NCBI GenBank assembly: GCA_942486035.1
Contig: CALNXK010000020.1
Coordinates: 587,501-651,500 of the forward strand
DNA: 64,000 nucleotides
Direction of reading: 5' to 3'
Origin: Porites lobata
Taxonomy: Eukaryota; Cnidaria; Anthozoa; Scleractinia; Poritidae
The first letter of the stretch is position 1. Every line of letters starts with the position of its first letter. The position numbers were made by a program, and so were the translations under genes. The notes below the pieces were generated by a model, which was given only the letters and a program-made list of their open reading frames with translations, searched no databases and was not told where the DNA came from. Shown here in pieces: positions 1-12,505 of this stretch.

Positions 1-183
1 TCCTTCAGAGCAGTTTGAACGTAAACGTTATTCAGTCCAAATAAGCTACAATTAATTTATCTGTATTACATGTAACTAGTAGAGAAAAAAAAGACGGCTT
101 ATCCTTGAAAATAGCTGTCAGTCTTACTTTCCCGTGACAGTGTTTATTGTTCTAACTTGGAATCCTAAAGTGTGACGTGCAGT

Positions 184-565
184 CAGGGGCACCCAACGAC
201 AGTTTCCTGCCAAATATATTAAAAACACTTTTTAGGCTATCCAGAGTACTTTTAGATCTCTAGAAATGCATTCTAAGCGGCGCTATGAAATTTGTATCTG
301 TTCGGTCATTCTGAGGGAACTTGAGTCTTTTCGAAATTACAAGGGCTTCAGTATTATATTCCCGAAATTTTTAGAGCAATTTATAACGTATTACGAAAGT
401 GAGATTTGTTTTGATTTCTCTCTCCATCATATTTTGAATCCGAAAATTTTAGGTTTCCTGTTTGCTACGAAAAATAGCCTAACTTAGGGAATGAAATGTG
501 AAAAATTAAACTTCAGAAAATTGTAGGGAATTTATTACTGTGATAAGCTTCGAAAATTGGGATAC
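184..565. repeat. Repeat fragment with CAGGGGCACCCAACGA end
   Basis: The stretch starts CAGGGGCACCCAACGA and continues through TTTTTAGGCTATCCAGAG, ATCTCTAGAAATGCATTCTA and AACTTCAGAAAATTGTAGG. The same series, ending in the inverted terminus TCGTTGGGTGCCCCTG, is at 12660-13138. Between them the two copies define both ends of one inverted-repeat element; this copy lacks the right end. Confidence 0.6.
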
Positions 566-3500
566 CCCGCGATTAGCCTGCGAGCGCAGACATTTTCTCG
601 GTCAAAATTGTTTTTGTGAATTTAACATGTTTTCTATTGAGATCTTCAAGATTTCAAATCTTGGACGTTACAAAGAATATTTATTTTTGGGTCATCACCC
701 GTGTAATATAATTTCTTCGCTTTCTTTGTTTTATGGACTATTGCCAGGATTAGGTTCATTGTTAAGGATGTTTTGTTGTCTTTGTTTTGCGTCAGCTGTG
801 AGTAATAAATTATATTACACCGGAGATGAGCCTAATTTGTTAATAGTTTTATGTGATCACGCGGTACAGGCGTGACGAAACACCTCAGTCAAACTTGAAA
901 GTTGAGCCGAGTGACCTGAGAAATTTTGTTTGTAAACCAGAGCTATCTCTTGCTTGCTAGGGTAACCGTAGCAGAAGGGTTTCCCTCTCTCCTTTTAAAC
1001 AGGCCCTGCGTACGTGATTGATTGAAGAAAAACACCTCATGCTTATTTGCATCTCATTTAGTAACAAAAGAATAACAAAACAGCACATCTGTCAACTATG
1101 TCAAACGCCTGCAAACCTTGAATTTCCGTAAATTTCTTTGCAGGCAATCTTACTCGCTTCTGATTGGTTTTAAAACAATAGGCGACGGTCACATGTACGT
1201 CTTGCGCTTGCATCGCCGAAACACGCCATAAGTCTAAAAACACATGGAGGCCAATGCCTGACGACGATCTTCGATGTCAGCTTCAATCATGTGAATGATC
1301 TTCGCTTTAAGAAGAGTATTGATGAACTAGAGAGTACTTCCCAAATGTAAGCTTCTTTAAGTAATTACGAGAAGGGGTGCGATCTTAACAAATTTTAGCA
1401 ACGCGTACGTAGCGTTCGTTTAGCCAAGAAAAACAGGAAAATGCTGCCTAATCGCACAGTCTATTTTAGCGCACTGAGACGCAAAACCCTTTAAGGCGAA
1501 CGAGTTTTCTTCATACGCTTACTACAGTACCACATGCCTTCTGTGACAGATATTACGTAGTTGTGTATATAAGCAAGCGGTTGTTTCATTTAACTCTCAG
1601 GAGACCACAAGAATTGTTGGGAAACGAATGATTCTGTCACGGAATATAAAAAAAGCTTTTTCACGCACTTTATTACTTGTTCAATATGTTCTACAGCTAT
1701 TGCCACCTCCTTCATCAGTTGGCTTACAAAGCATTTAATACATAATTCAGCCGGTCAACCGAAATTTCAAAAATTGCTTGGGTAAGCAAAGTTCACGTGT
1801 AACTTCACGTGACTTTTGATTCCTTAGTTGGAGTTTGGACTTTTTCCGCCATCCCTTTTGGTTCTTTAAGGTGTTTGAAACTCGAATACATGTACTTCCC
1901 GTTGCAAACTGTGCAAGCAGAAGAATGAGAGTGATTTTTACGCCATATTTAAAGTTTGGCAGAAAGAACTTTAAAATTGCATATTTATATAAATACATTC
2001 CTGCACACAGACGTCCTTAACATTATCATAGCATGCGACTTTCCCGGTTGAGTACATCTGGTATCACAAAGCAACAAATGTTATCAGTATCAACGTTCAT
2101 TATGTATACGTATGATTCTTTTAAATCAATTTACAGTGGGTAAAAGTTCCACTGCTAAAAGCTGTTGGTGAAGTGTTTTAAAATGTGGCATCGCAGGTCA
2201 CTAAATAACCTCTTGAGCTATGCAAATTACATATGACTCCAGACTGGTCTTACGCAATCGATTTGTGCTTAAGCAGTCTATACTTTTATAGCAAGACGAC
2301 GGTACGAATTATCGAATTGAACGCAGTTGTGATCAATCATTTGCATCGAATCTTCTAGCAGCGCGAACCTCCAGTCACCACAAATTTTAGCTGAAAGAAG
2401 CGCTAGATTACCTTTTCTAGCCTTCCTTTTGTCTAGTAAGTGTTAACTCACAACTAATGGACAAAAGGTCCCATCCAAAGTGTGGGTTTTATTCCGCCGA
2501 TCCATCACAGACTCCCTCTCCCACGCAAAGGACGCGTGGTGGAATCCCGGGGGGTGGAATTCCACAGACGGAATTTTGATATTTTCGATCACAGTTATAT
2601 GAATTAGCAAGAGCTTTTACACAATACCCTGACTAGTTGCTTTTTAAGGCATCGTTTGGAGATTTTGTGATAGCTTAGGCTGATTTCAGTATAATGGTCG
2701 ATGGTTGCCGTTGCGGCCGGAATTTCCATGTAGCTCCTCGACGTCTTCCAAGTCCTCGAATTTACATGCATTTGAGCCTTTGTACACGAAAGACACCCTC
2801 CTCCATCTGCATAACTCTTCGTATAATATTCAGCCTTATTCAGTAATTGTTAAAATATATATATAAATATCAAGCCCTGGAAATATATACCTCGCGAATT
2901 TCAAAAATAAAAGTTAATTTCAGTCGCGTTAATTTTTTGAAACGTGCCGCATGGAGCGTTGGTTTCCGCGACCTTAATTTCCATTACTTTGGATACACAT
3001 CTGACATTCTTTACACCTAAGAAAGAGGAGTATTTTATCAGGGTGGAGATTCGTCAAACAGTGAAACTGTGAAGAACCCTCGAGGTCGCCAGATTTCTTC
3101 GCTTGGCCCCCTTCGATCGTACGTTTAGGGAAAGTACCACGAACAAAGTTTCTATTTCAGATTATAGCAAGGCTTAACTCTGTTTTCGTTGTCTCAATAA
3201 GTTTTCTCTTTGTTAGCGTCGCGTTAAAATTTTACCCTCTCGTTGGAGTTAATTTCCTGTATTTGAAAGTCTTTTCCCGCTGAATTCGTGTAAATTTAAG
3301 TCGCGTTAATTTCCAATACCTTAATTTCATGGAGCGTTTATTTCCTATGATATGCCTAGTGGGGCATCCGAGTTTGCAGGCCCCTGAAAGACGCGCCATC
3401 ACGCAACGAATTTATAAACCTCGCACGTATATTAAGGAAAGTACTTACAGTTGAAATATACAGTCAGGATGTCAGAAAAATCTCGATTTGCTTGAACAGG

Positions 3501-3796
3501 GGCCGCGAGGAATCGGTAGGTAATGAGTACGAGATGGTTAGGATGATGTAAAAACAGAAAATCCCGAAGGGACCCCATAGGTAGATTTTGTCACATTTAT
3601 TGTACGGTCATACTAAGATACTCTTAAAGTGTTACGTGTTATCAGTGACATTCTGTGGAGCAGCTGTTTTGAAAGTGATGGACCAAAAATAAGGACACTC
3701 GTTAAGCGCAGATGAAGTTATAAGGTTTGTATAACTGGGTATATAAACACTTGGAGAGTTTGCCACACACTCTTTCTCGATCTCTTTGGGGTAATA

Positions 3797-4334
3797 AGGA
3801 GGGCTTCCCAGGGGGGGGGGGGTCCTTGTTCCCTTCCAAAATTGCCCTATGTTCCCATGTTCCCACACGTTTTCATTATTTGTTCCCCTTTTAATAAATT
3901 TGCTTACTACTTATCACCGCCATCAATTCCCTCCCGCAAAAAAAAAAGACATTAAAAACAAAAGTTACAAAAGAAGAGAATAGATTGTATGCACTGTGTA
4001 TGCGACGTTCAATTTGTGTGACACATCATCTTAAGCATTTGAGCGAAATTCACAATCCATCATAGTGGGATGAGTATTAGAATTAACTTTAACTGGTTAA
4101 AAATAAGCGACCGGCATGAGTAAAGTAGACAAAACCAATGACAGTGGTGCATAAATGACCATAAATAAAATCTCAGAAATAACGCTCTTTATTTCTTATA
4201 TCGAAATGTTTTTGTCCTCTAACTTGTACAGTTTTGTTCCCGTTCCCTAAAAGTAGGCTGATTGTTCCCTTGTTCCCTGAGATATTTTGCCAATCAGTTC
4301 CCTTGTTCCCCCAAACCCCTGGGAGACCCTCAAT
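3797..4334. mobile_element. TTGTTCCC-rich MITE-like element
   Basis: GGAGGGCTTCCCAGGGG on the left is imperfectly mirrored by CCCCTGGGAGACCCTCA on the right. Both sub-terminal regions carry repeated TTGTTCCC/TGTTCCCA phrases. A G-run of 12 lies in the left end. Target duplication was not identified. Confidence 0.45.
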
Positions 4335-5215
4335 GAGACTCAGTCCCAAACAAGGCAAGACGAATGAATCAGTGGCTAGATTATCACTAGCAGAACGATG
4401 GACGATCACAGAAGTTCGCCAACAATCAAATTCTGTGCTGACTTATTATTCCCGGCTCACAGATGTCCTTCAGGGGATAAAGTTCTAAAAATGGCTATAG
4501 AACGCTCGAGTGGGAATCAATCTCTTGAACCTTTTAATTTCTAAGGCTTACTTTCCGGCAAATAAAATGAACTGCCGTGGTTATACATGGCAGTACATGT
4601 CAATACATGCTAATACATGGAAATCCACTGTTCAACATATCCTAAATATATGATGTAATCATATATCATTTTTGATACACTTAAATAACCCTAATTAAAG
4701 TCCTACCCAGTTGGGGAGTACCGCGGGCGCATCGATGTACACCCAAGGCTGGGGAGAACGTACAACGTCACGTTTTTGGATTGGAAACGTTCAAGCTAGT
4801 AGAAGTGGGGATGTAAAAGGTATTTAATAAGGTAGTTGCTAGTGGGTATGTAAAGAAGTGGGAAAGAGTGCTAGGTAGGCTAGGAAAAGATGGCGAAAAT
4901 CTTTAGCTTCCTTGTAGTCAGCATCTTTCCAAACAAGTCAAATAGACCTTGTCGCGGTTTTCGACGCCATCTTGACGAGTAGGCAAACGTGTGAGAAATT
5001 GCAGTGCTTGTATGAGAATCTAATGTCGAATGATTTCCGTAAAACGGCTGTTCTGAAAAAAATATGACTTGTAAACTAAAGCTACAAAACAAAGGATTGT
5101 ACTTAAAACTTTTTTTGGGCGTACCTGTGCTTAATGAATTTCTCCAGAGGCTTGCTTTAAATTTTCCATATATTTGTCTCTGATTTTTCCCGGGACTTTC
5201 TTACGGACAAATCTA

Positions 5216-6449
5216 CACCTAATTGCAATAACTTTGTCATAGAAAAAAGCAAAAAGACGAATAGGAATAAATTAGCCATGCGATTTACATTTGCGTAAAT
5301 TAATTCAGTATTTAACAGATATTTAGGAATTCATTCACAATAACAAGAGATAATTCTGTAATTCCACGCTGTAAGATAGACAGGCGCCATAGTCATTTCA
5401 GAGCCAACATTCTCCATCAACAGAAGTCGCACAATTCGAAAAAGAAAAAGGTAAATTGACGCGAACAATATTAAGTCTCAGTTGTCGCACTTTCAGTCGC
5501 CAATCTATTACGTCCTGACAAACCAAGCTTGGTTTGTGGCTCACGTGAGGAACTGGCGAAGGACCCCCTTACCCTTAGCCTCCTACGCAGGCATTTTTAG
5601 GGGAGCTCGTTTTTCATCCCTCCCCACAAACGCCTGCTCAGCCGAAAACAACATTCCTTTTCCATTGTTTTATTTGCGTGGTAAGTGACAAATAAACATT
5701 TGTGTTATAAAGTGTTGACAGGCTAAACGCGACTAAACGTGACCCTAGAGTTACCGTTTTCCTTCTTTTCTTTCCTTCGCTAAGGTTGTGAAGTGCATGG
5801 AGTATTCTGAAATTGACTAAATCTTATTTTTGCCGCTCTGAATCTAACATTTATTAGAGGTCAGAAAGTTTTTCCAGTGATTCATGCAGATCGAGTAATT
5901 ATCAGATTACCTTGCGGTCAAGGTCAACTTTCCAGAATTTGGAAAGTACAGGGTGATTAGCTAAGCATGGGAAAGGAATGTTATCTTCAGTTGAGCAGGC
6001 GTTTGTGGGGAGGGATGAAAAACGAGCTTCCCTGAAAACGCCTGCGTGGGAGGCTACCTTACCCTCTCCGCGATGAAAAGTCCTGCCTCAGATGGTGTTG
6101 TGCACTGCAAACCATAAGCAGACTGGCCTTTCTATTTAGCACTAATCTAAAACACGCGTTGAGTTCCTGGAATTTACCCCAGGCTATATTTATTGATTTA
6201 TTGGTAGTCATCCGATGTGCTTTGTAATTCGAGCACGTTTGAAATTCGCTAGATGAATCAGCCTCGAATTGCATTAGAATGACATCAAGAAACTGATGCA
6301 AATGATTTCTCTCATATTACGTGATTAATATTCAGCTATAAGCGTGTGTGTTGTGAATGTTGCAAGCTATGATAATTACATGCTAATTAATTCCTATTTA
6401 ACTTTTTGCTTTTTGCTTTTTTCTATGACAACCTTATTGCAATTAGGTG
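5216..6449. mobile_element. Tc1/mariner-type MITE, CACCTAATTGCAATAA ends, TA duplication (copy 1, composite)
   Basis: The left end CACCTAATTGCAATAACTTT continues as TTGTCATAGAAAAAAGC and is mirrored at the right by GCAATTAGGTG. TA flanks both ends (5214-5215, 6450-6451). The interior carries the 481-bp TAGCC element at 5576-6056. It is closely similar to copy 2 at 43737-44560 on both sides of that insertion. No transposase remnant was recognised. Confidence 0.82.
5576..6056. mobile_element. 481-bp MITE, TAGCCTCC/GGAGGCTA ends, perfect 9-bp target duplication
   Basis: Inverted repeats of ~80 bp run inward from both ends: TAGCCTCCTACGCAGGC, GAGCTCGTTTTTCATCCC, CACAAACGCCTGCTC and CATTCC on the left, with their complements on the right. 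CCTTACCCT flanks both sides (5567-5575, 6057-6065). It is inserted inside the Tc1/mariner-type MITE, so it is the younger of the two. The long inverted repeats plus 9-bp duplication are Mutator-like traits. Confidence 0.88.
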
Positions 6450-6451
6450 TA

Positions 6452-7599
6452 TACGGAAAATTTTAAAAAGTGGTTCTAGGTCTTCTAGCGCATCTAACGC
6501 CCTCAATTTGTTTCAGTAGATTCCTTGGGAGTGAAGCTGTAGTTTACAATTCCTTTTTTTTTCAGAACCGCCATTCTACGGAAATTATTCGACATTAGAT
6601 TCTCATACAAACACTGTAATTTCTCACGCTTTTGCCTACTCGTCAAGATGGCGTCGAAAACCGTGACAAGGTCTATTGTCTAAAATAGATCTCTCTATGT
6701 GATTTGGAAGTCTGTTTCGTAAATTTGGAATACCACCTTTCTCAATACCTACGGGAAACTTTGGCCGTCTCGAAATGTCCATAGTGAGGGCCTAAAAACG
6801 TCAGGAGCGAGCAAAGGTATATTTCGCAAAGACACGAAAGTTTTCTGACTTTAAGGGCCAGTTATGTAGATGGGGTTTAATCAGTGTTGAACAAAGCCGA
6901 GTTCTAAGCCATTTTCAGATTGCCGAACGCTTTTCCATTTGTCAGAACTGACCGGCCTGACCATTCCAGTCATAATGAGAATTTCACTTTTTAATCAAAA
7001 CTATCCAGCCAGATCAATCAAATCTTAAATAGTATGCACGACGGAGATGGGTTTTCATCAAAAACTCTTGGAAAAAAGCATTTTTCATTGTCAAAATGAA
7101 TAGCCCCGCTATGGTCCGGCCTGTTAGTTCTGCCTTTTGAAAAGGGCTCTAAGTAAACCCCACGAGTTTGCTTCGTGGTGAACACATTTGCGACTTAACG
7201 AAGCTACACCTTCAATAGTTTTCAACAAAAAACTCTCAAACTTGGAAACTGAATTAAAGGCGTTTTGTCCGATGTGATGTAACGGACTTTCGTAGAGTAG
7301 TTCATATAGAGTCAACAGTTGAAAAAGCGTATGGAGGGCTCTATTCTTTTACTTAATACACTTCAAACTTGCTGCTGTATTTGAAATTTATGGACTTAAA
7401 ATTGGTATAGAAGTCCGGTAAAAATTGTCCTTTTCAAGGTTTGAGGCTTGCATTTTAAAATGAGTTGTTGGGCATGATGTTCCCTGTAAATTTTTATTAT
7501 TCTCTAGTATCTAGTAGCCTAGGAACAAAGACTATTTTGATGATCAAAACGAATATTACTTTTGTGTTTTTAAAATAAGACTGATGTTTCAAGACGATA
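6452..7599. other. Gene-free interval
   Basis: Unique-looking AT-rich sequence. The part at 6560-6680 resembles 4880-5060 in inverted orientation (CGTCAAGATGGCGTCGAAAA and its complement), suggesting an inverted-repeat pair that flanks the Tc1/mariner-type MITE. No exon was supported. Confidence 0.45.
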
Positions 7600-7870
7600 T
7601 TGGAGTTGCGACCGCGGCAGGATAAGAACAGTCGGTAGAGCGCTTGAGTGCAGATTGTGAGGTCGCAGGTTCGATTCCTGGGGCTGGATCAATACTCAGG
7701 ATCTTGAAATAACTGAGAAATGAAAGTACTTCCCAAGCACTGCATTCAGCTAGACCCTCGCTTGACTCGAATGACCACATGAAATGGCAGTCCTGTCTCC
7801 AGTTGGATACGTAAAAATAATGTCCTCAGTTAGTACTTTTGTGCTAAATACATTGACACAAATAAAGTGC
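7600..7870 (+). mobile_element. tRNA-derived SINE (Lys-tRNA-like head)
   Basis: The A-box region AGTCGGTAGAGCGCTTGAG and the B box GGTTCGATTCC (7668-7678) are spaced as in a tRNA and closely resemble tRNA-Lys. No full acceptor stem closes it and a non-tRNA body follows to about 7870, which is the SINE layout. The internal promoter would be read by RNA polymerase III on the plus strand. Confidence 0.7.
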
Positions 7871-8941
7871 ATTTGTGTTGTTCAGATTATGTAGATCTAT
7901 ACATTCACATGACTGCGTCTCAGACAAAAATACTAATTCCCACTCTGTAATAACATAACTTGCAGGTTTTAATTTTCGCAATTTTCAAAGTTCACGTCAA
8001 AATAATAGAAATGCAAGAGTGGCACTCGGTGGAAATTATGATTTTGGGACAGGGACACAAATTCAAGATGTAACCAGTATAGTTTTTCTACATTTTGATG
8101 TTGGACATGTGTTTCACATCATTTATTTTCAAACAGGTTGTATAAAACTTTGTAAAAATTAACTTGCAGTAAGAAAACCCAGTCTCAGTTGTTCATCAAA
8201 ACCCTCAAGAATTTAGCACCATAAAAGTGTGAACTCACCTCTTTATCCTGACAATTTTAAGGTCAACTGCCTTTCCATGGTCCTGTGGTCAACTCTATAC
8301 ATTTCAAACAATTTGTCAAGCAATGAAAAGATTTAGATGCCTGCATGTAGGACACCTGAGTTCACCCTCAAGATGTACATTGCATTGATGGCCGTACATC
8401 AACCATTTCATCGCAGTTTTTCTTTGAGAAAACGTATCTGTGCAAACGCCATGGACATTAGTTGGCTTCTATAAGACTATACTTAAGTCAGACATATTTA
8501 ATGCCTCGCGCACTGGGCATTTCTTGTTTTATTTCACTACACGGATCAGTACAGATTCAGTGTAAGGACACTGTGTCATTGAAATCAGTCGCATGCCCAC
8601 GTGGTGGTCACGAAGTGAACGGATAAAGCTGTAGAATGTTTATTGGTTAAAAGCTGCTGTTGAACAGTGCAGTCACTCCAAAAAACACAATTAAGAAACA
8701 TTAAAAAGAGACTTTAGTGACCATAATGTATGCGTTGTAGAAGTAAAAATTAGTCATTTTTTCCTACTTTTGACAATTATTGCAACTGTCACACTTCCAT
8801 TACATAATGAGGATAAAAAATGCTTAAAAAAAGAGTTAATCTCCCCTGTGCTTTGTCGTGACTTGAAAGGAGAAATTAAAATGTTGGGGGCTGATATGGA
8901 ATGTGCTTGGTAATCATTTTTCAAAACCATGAACAATTTAA

Positions 8942-9127
8942 CAATTAGTTCATGCGTCAGCGTGCGTATGTCGAGATATTGAGCACGCGGGAAGTTTGGA
9001 GAGCACGAAAGAGGCGTAAGAGTTGCACGAGGCGCAGCCGAGTGCAACTCTAGCCTCTTGAGTGCTCTCCAAACTTCCCAAGTGCTCATTATCTCGACAT
9101 ACGCACAGCTGCAGCATGAACTAATTG
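8942..9127. mobile_element. 186-bp imperfect palindrome (MITE-like)
   Basis: Arms start CAATTAGTTCATGC and continue through GTGCGTATGTCGAGATA, GAGCAC and GGGAAGTTTGGAGAGCAC to a centre of GAGTTGCAC..GTGCAACTC. Pairing covers nearly the whole length with a few mismatches. No target duplication was recognised. Confidence 0.65.
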
Positions 9128-9884
9128 TTTTATAACATTATCAAAGCGATCAATGCATCAGTTAACTTAAAATTTTATTATTGTAGGGCGCGCTCAAAGC
9201 ATTACGCGTCAATGTTTAAGTGACTATATTTTTTTTCCTCACAGTTAAGCTTATGTTTTCATCCTGAAACTGAGAGAAAGTGTACTCTAAAATGATTGTA
9301 AAATCCATATTTAGGTGCCGGAAAACTATTAATTCACCGAAAAATTGTTATTGAGAGAAAACAACTTTGCAAAGAATGAACTCACGCCATAGCCCGCACA
9401 GATCGCGGAGATGACAACAACAACAACAACAACACTCACCTCTTTTCCTTACTATCGGTTAACAAATTCAAACGTTTCCTGGTATATTTCCTTATAAAAC
9501 ACATGGTAAACGCTTTATCGTGTACTGCCGAGTTATGGATGCACTCAAGAGACTCAGGATTGCTAAGCTCACAACAACTCGAGGAATTACGAATAATTTA
9601 TTGACGTCATCAGCGTGCTCAATAGGAATATGAAGCACGCTCGCGCTATTGAATTTGATTAGGAGAGTTTTGTAGCTATGTTATAAAACCTGTTGTTATA
9701 TGACCCTCCAGAATGTTCTAAAAGGATATTGATGTTTTCTTTGACAAATTCTATGTGCATAATCTTTTTATGTCTTGCTTCAGTAATCCTCTCATAGAAC
9801 AGTGAATGCATTAAACAGTCTACTTCTTTTTTCATAAAAATTGACGATTTATTTTCCACACTGAGCCATACGGCTACTTACTGG
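9128..9884. other. Gene-free interval
   Basis: AT-rich sequence containing a short (CAA)n run at 9416-9433. No coding exon or clear element boundary was seen. Confidence 0.45.
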
Positions 9885-11100
9885 GCTATTTCTTACAAGG
9901 TTTGTTGACTGAGTAGGGCATACAAGTGTAGCCCAGAGGTTTTGTTTTTGTTTGCCAGTGATCTGTATCTTGCTAATCTTTTATCATTAAATTTGTACAA
10001 GATCTTGTTATCATTTGTTATGCTTCCCTTCGGAATTCTGTGTGTTCGCCCGCTTTCAGCAAGAACGATGTATTGATGTCAGCATTAGCAAGTTTCAAAA
10101 ATTTACAGCTCGAGTGATGTTTTTTGCATGGTTACCATTTCATGGAGATGCTAACTGAAGCCACAGCAAAATGGGAACTTAGAAAAGCCTAAAATCGATT
10201 TATCTCGAAACATAATACACATGTCTTACATGCCCTTTACTTTCCTAAAGGTGTTTTGAATACGAACGAATATTGTAAATGTGAGGGGCAAAAACAGTAT
10301 TAATATGAATGAACCATAGGGTTTTAATTAATATAAGGGTCAATCTGATCGTGCATTGAGATGAATCGCTTGAAATAAAAGAGAGAGTTCGTGCACATGT
10401 GATCAGAAGTAAACAAGGGCACATAGTGCGTTTCGTTCAGTCTTTTTAATATCCAAGAACTGTAAAAAGTGTTTCGATATTTGTTTACCTGGCTCAAAAA
10501 CTTCGGAGGAGTTATAAAGCGGCATAAATTTCTTCCATGAAGAAAAGTTAGTCACAGGTGCGACAAACAACGAACTGGAGCGATCGAATTTTTAACACGG
10601 TACGCGGGGTAAAAAATATGTTATCGATCGTTTGATCTATTTATTTTGTTAGGGCCTCTTTACATGGTGATGGAGGACCCCAGCTACGATCTTGGACAAA
10701 ATAAATGGAAAACCTAGAACCCCCCTCCCCCCAAATCAAGGATGGGAAAATGGCGCGTTTTTGCCCTTCGCGCGGCTTCATCCTTGATTTGGGGGGGTGG
10801 GGGTTTGCTGTTCCATTTCATTTTGTCCAAGATTGTAGGTGACGTAACCCGCTTTGGTGGGGTAATCCGCCTGTCCATAAAATCTCTCATTTTAATTTGA
10901 TCACGTTTACATGATAGGTGGGGTAACCCTCCACATATTACCTCACCTACCTGGGGTCCCCCACCTACATGTAAACAGGCCCTTAGAGAAAAATACCAAG
11001 AGAAAAATCTTAAAACTGAATATCTGTTATCTTGCGGAAAAAAAATAACGCGTTTAACATGAAAACGGTTTTCATGTAGACCGCAAAATAGGATCGTCTC
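9885..11100 (+). repeat. Dispersed repeat, copy 1 (matches 59085-60020)
   Basis: A long diverged direct match to 59085-60020. Shared phrases in order: CAAGGTTTG(T/G)TGACTGAGTA, GCATACAAGTGTAGCCCA, CTTTTATCATTAAATTTGTA, AACATAATACACATG, GGGGCAAAAACAG and GAGAAAAATACCA. This copy carries the TTA-flanked MITE at 10652-10982, which the other lacks. Element class is unknown and no open frame is conserved. Confidence 0.7.
10652..10982. mobile_element. 331-bp MITE, GGGCCT...TTACATG ends, TTA target duplication (PIF/Harbinger-type)
   Basis: The left end GGGCCTCTTTACATGG and right-end complement GGGCCTGTTTACATGTAGG are inverted repeats extending to GAGGACCCCAG. A second inverted pair (10691-10831; CTTGGACAAAAT and ATTTTGTCCAAG) lies inside, containing CCAAATCAAGGATG arms. 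TTA flanks both ends (10649-10651, 10983-10985). The empty site is visible at 59917-59935, where GTTAGAGAAAAATACC is uninterrupted. Confidence 0.82.
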
Positions 11101-12505
11101 AGTGGAATCAATGAGGCCCGTGGATCGGGATCAATGGGCAGTTAGCTGTCTGTTTTAGTAAACTCCTCGTTTTCATACAGTGGTAACAGAAGCAGCGCAG
11201 TGAATTCGCCGTTTGGCGAATCTAGTTTACAGATAACCCATGGGTAAAATTAAGGCAAAAATTGAAATTCAAAATTTAGAATTTGAATTACTAACTGCAA
11301 AATATTGTGAATCTCATGTAGCTATGATGTAATAATTTAAAATAGGTTAACCTGAAATTATGATTTAATATCAAAAGTTATTTGACAGCTGGTGACCAGA
11401 ATTCATAAGGGAATGTTGAAAACTTGTTTGCCACTGTTCATGTGTACTTTTAATCATTGAAATCGGACACTTAACATTTTGTATGTCATTGAAATTCTAT
11501 AGGAAAATTCATTACCTGACGAGGGAATTAAATTGCACGCGAAGACCAATATCTTCGCGATTAGTGCGATATCGGTTTTCAAGTGCAATTTAACGCGGAA
11601 TTGAAGACTTAGGTAATGGATTTTCCTTGAATCGCATAATTGAATAAAAATAACAAAAAAACAACCTGGAAAGCCATGGAAAACTATTGTTCACTGCAAA
11701 TGTCAAAGCAAGGACAAAATGAAAAAAGTCAAATTATCTCCATGAATGGCACATATTTTGGCGGGCAGCATGCAGTGGTTGTGAGTGTTGACCTGAGTTA
11801 TGTTAAAAAATACCCTAAAACAAAATGAAGATTTTCATGAGAAGAGCTCAAAAGAGGATGCACCCTGTTTAAACATACCAGACATGCAGTGTCCTTAAAT
11901 AAATTTATAATCCACTTAATTAACTACTAGAGGGTTTATACTAAATTCAACTTCTTTGCGCTGATTTATTGGAAAGACATGAAACTTGGAGGATATGACA
12001 TACACATATGTACGAACCGTTCTTTGGCATCATGCCAATCTTTCTTTAATATACGACTCTTGACATCATGAAAATCACTGACAAGTCAAATTACATTTTG
12101 CAATGTAAAATGTTCCCGTTTCTGTAAAATTTGACGCACAGACTATGTGAAGGAAAATGTTGAAAACAATCGTTTTTTTTTAAGAAATGTGATGTGACAC
12201 GATGTTGGCCACGCCCTTAACGTCAAATTTCAGGAATACTTTAAATTCTTTTCGACGAAAAAAAATATTGTCAGAAAGTACACAACATGGCTTTTCACTG
12301 ATGGTAATTTGACAGAGATAGGGTAAATATATTTCTTAAAACAAAGCCTAAACTTTCACAAAAAATTGTGAAAAATAGCCTCTAGTACCAATTTCAAGGA
12401 ACAGAAAATCCTATAAAATGTACGACACATTAGTTGGGAAGCAGACGTACTTCGTGGTAACTTGCCTGAAAATACGCGCTAAGTCAAAAATTCTGTATAA
12501 ATGTA
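11101..12505. other. Gene-free interval
   Basis: AT-rich sequence with no convincing exon. The short plus-strand frame at 11640-11828 is Lys/Asn-rich and has no splice partner. Confidence 0.45.

Larger units (their letters stand above)
1..5215. other. Gene-free left flank with scattered repeat fragments
   Basis: No coding exon could be supported. Contents: a repeat fragment at 184-565, a TAGCCTGCGAGCGCAGAC end at 573 without a visible partner, a relative of the 22.9-kb palindrome near 2800-2850, repeated GCGTTAATTTCC-type phrases at 2920-3350, and the TTGTTCCC-rich element at 3797-4334. The short frames here lack codon or splice support. Confidence 0.5.

Noticed and set aside
7603..7690. Possible functional tRNA-Lys gene
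   Set aside because: A and B boxes are present but the acceptor stem does not close and a SINE body follows; treated as a SINE.
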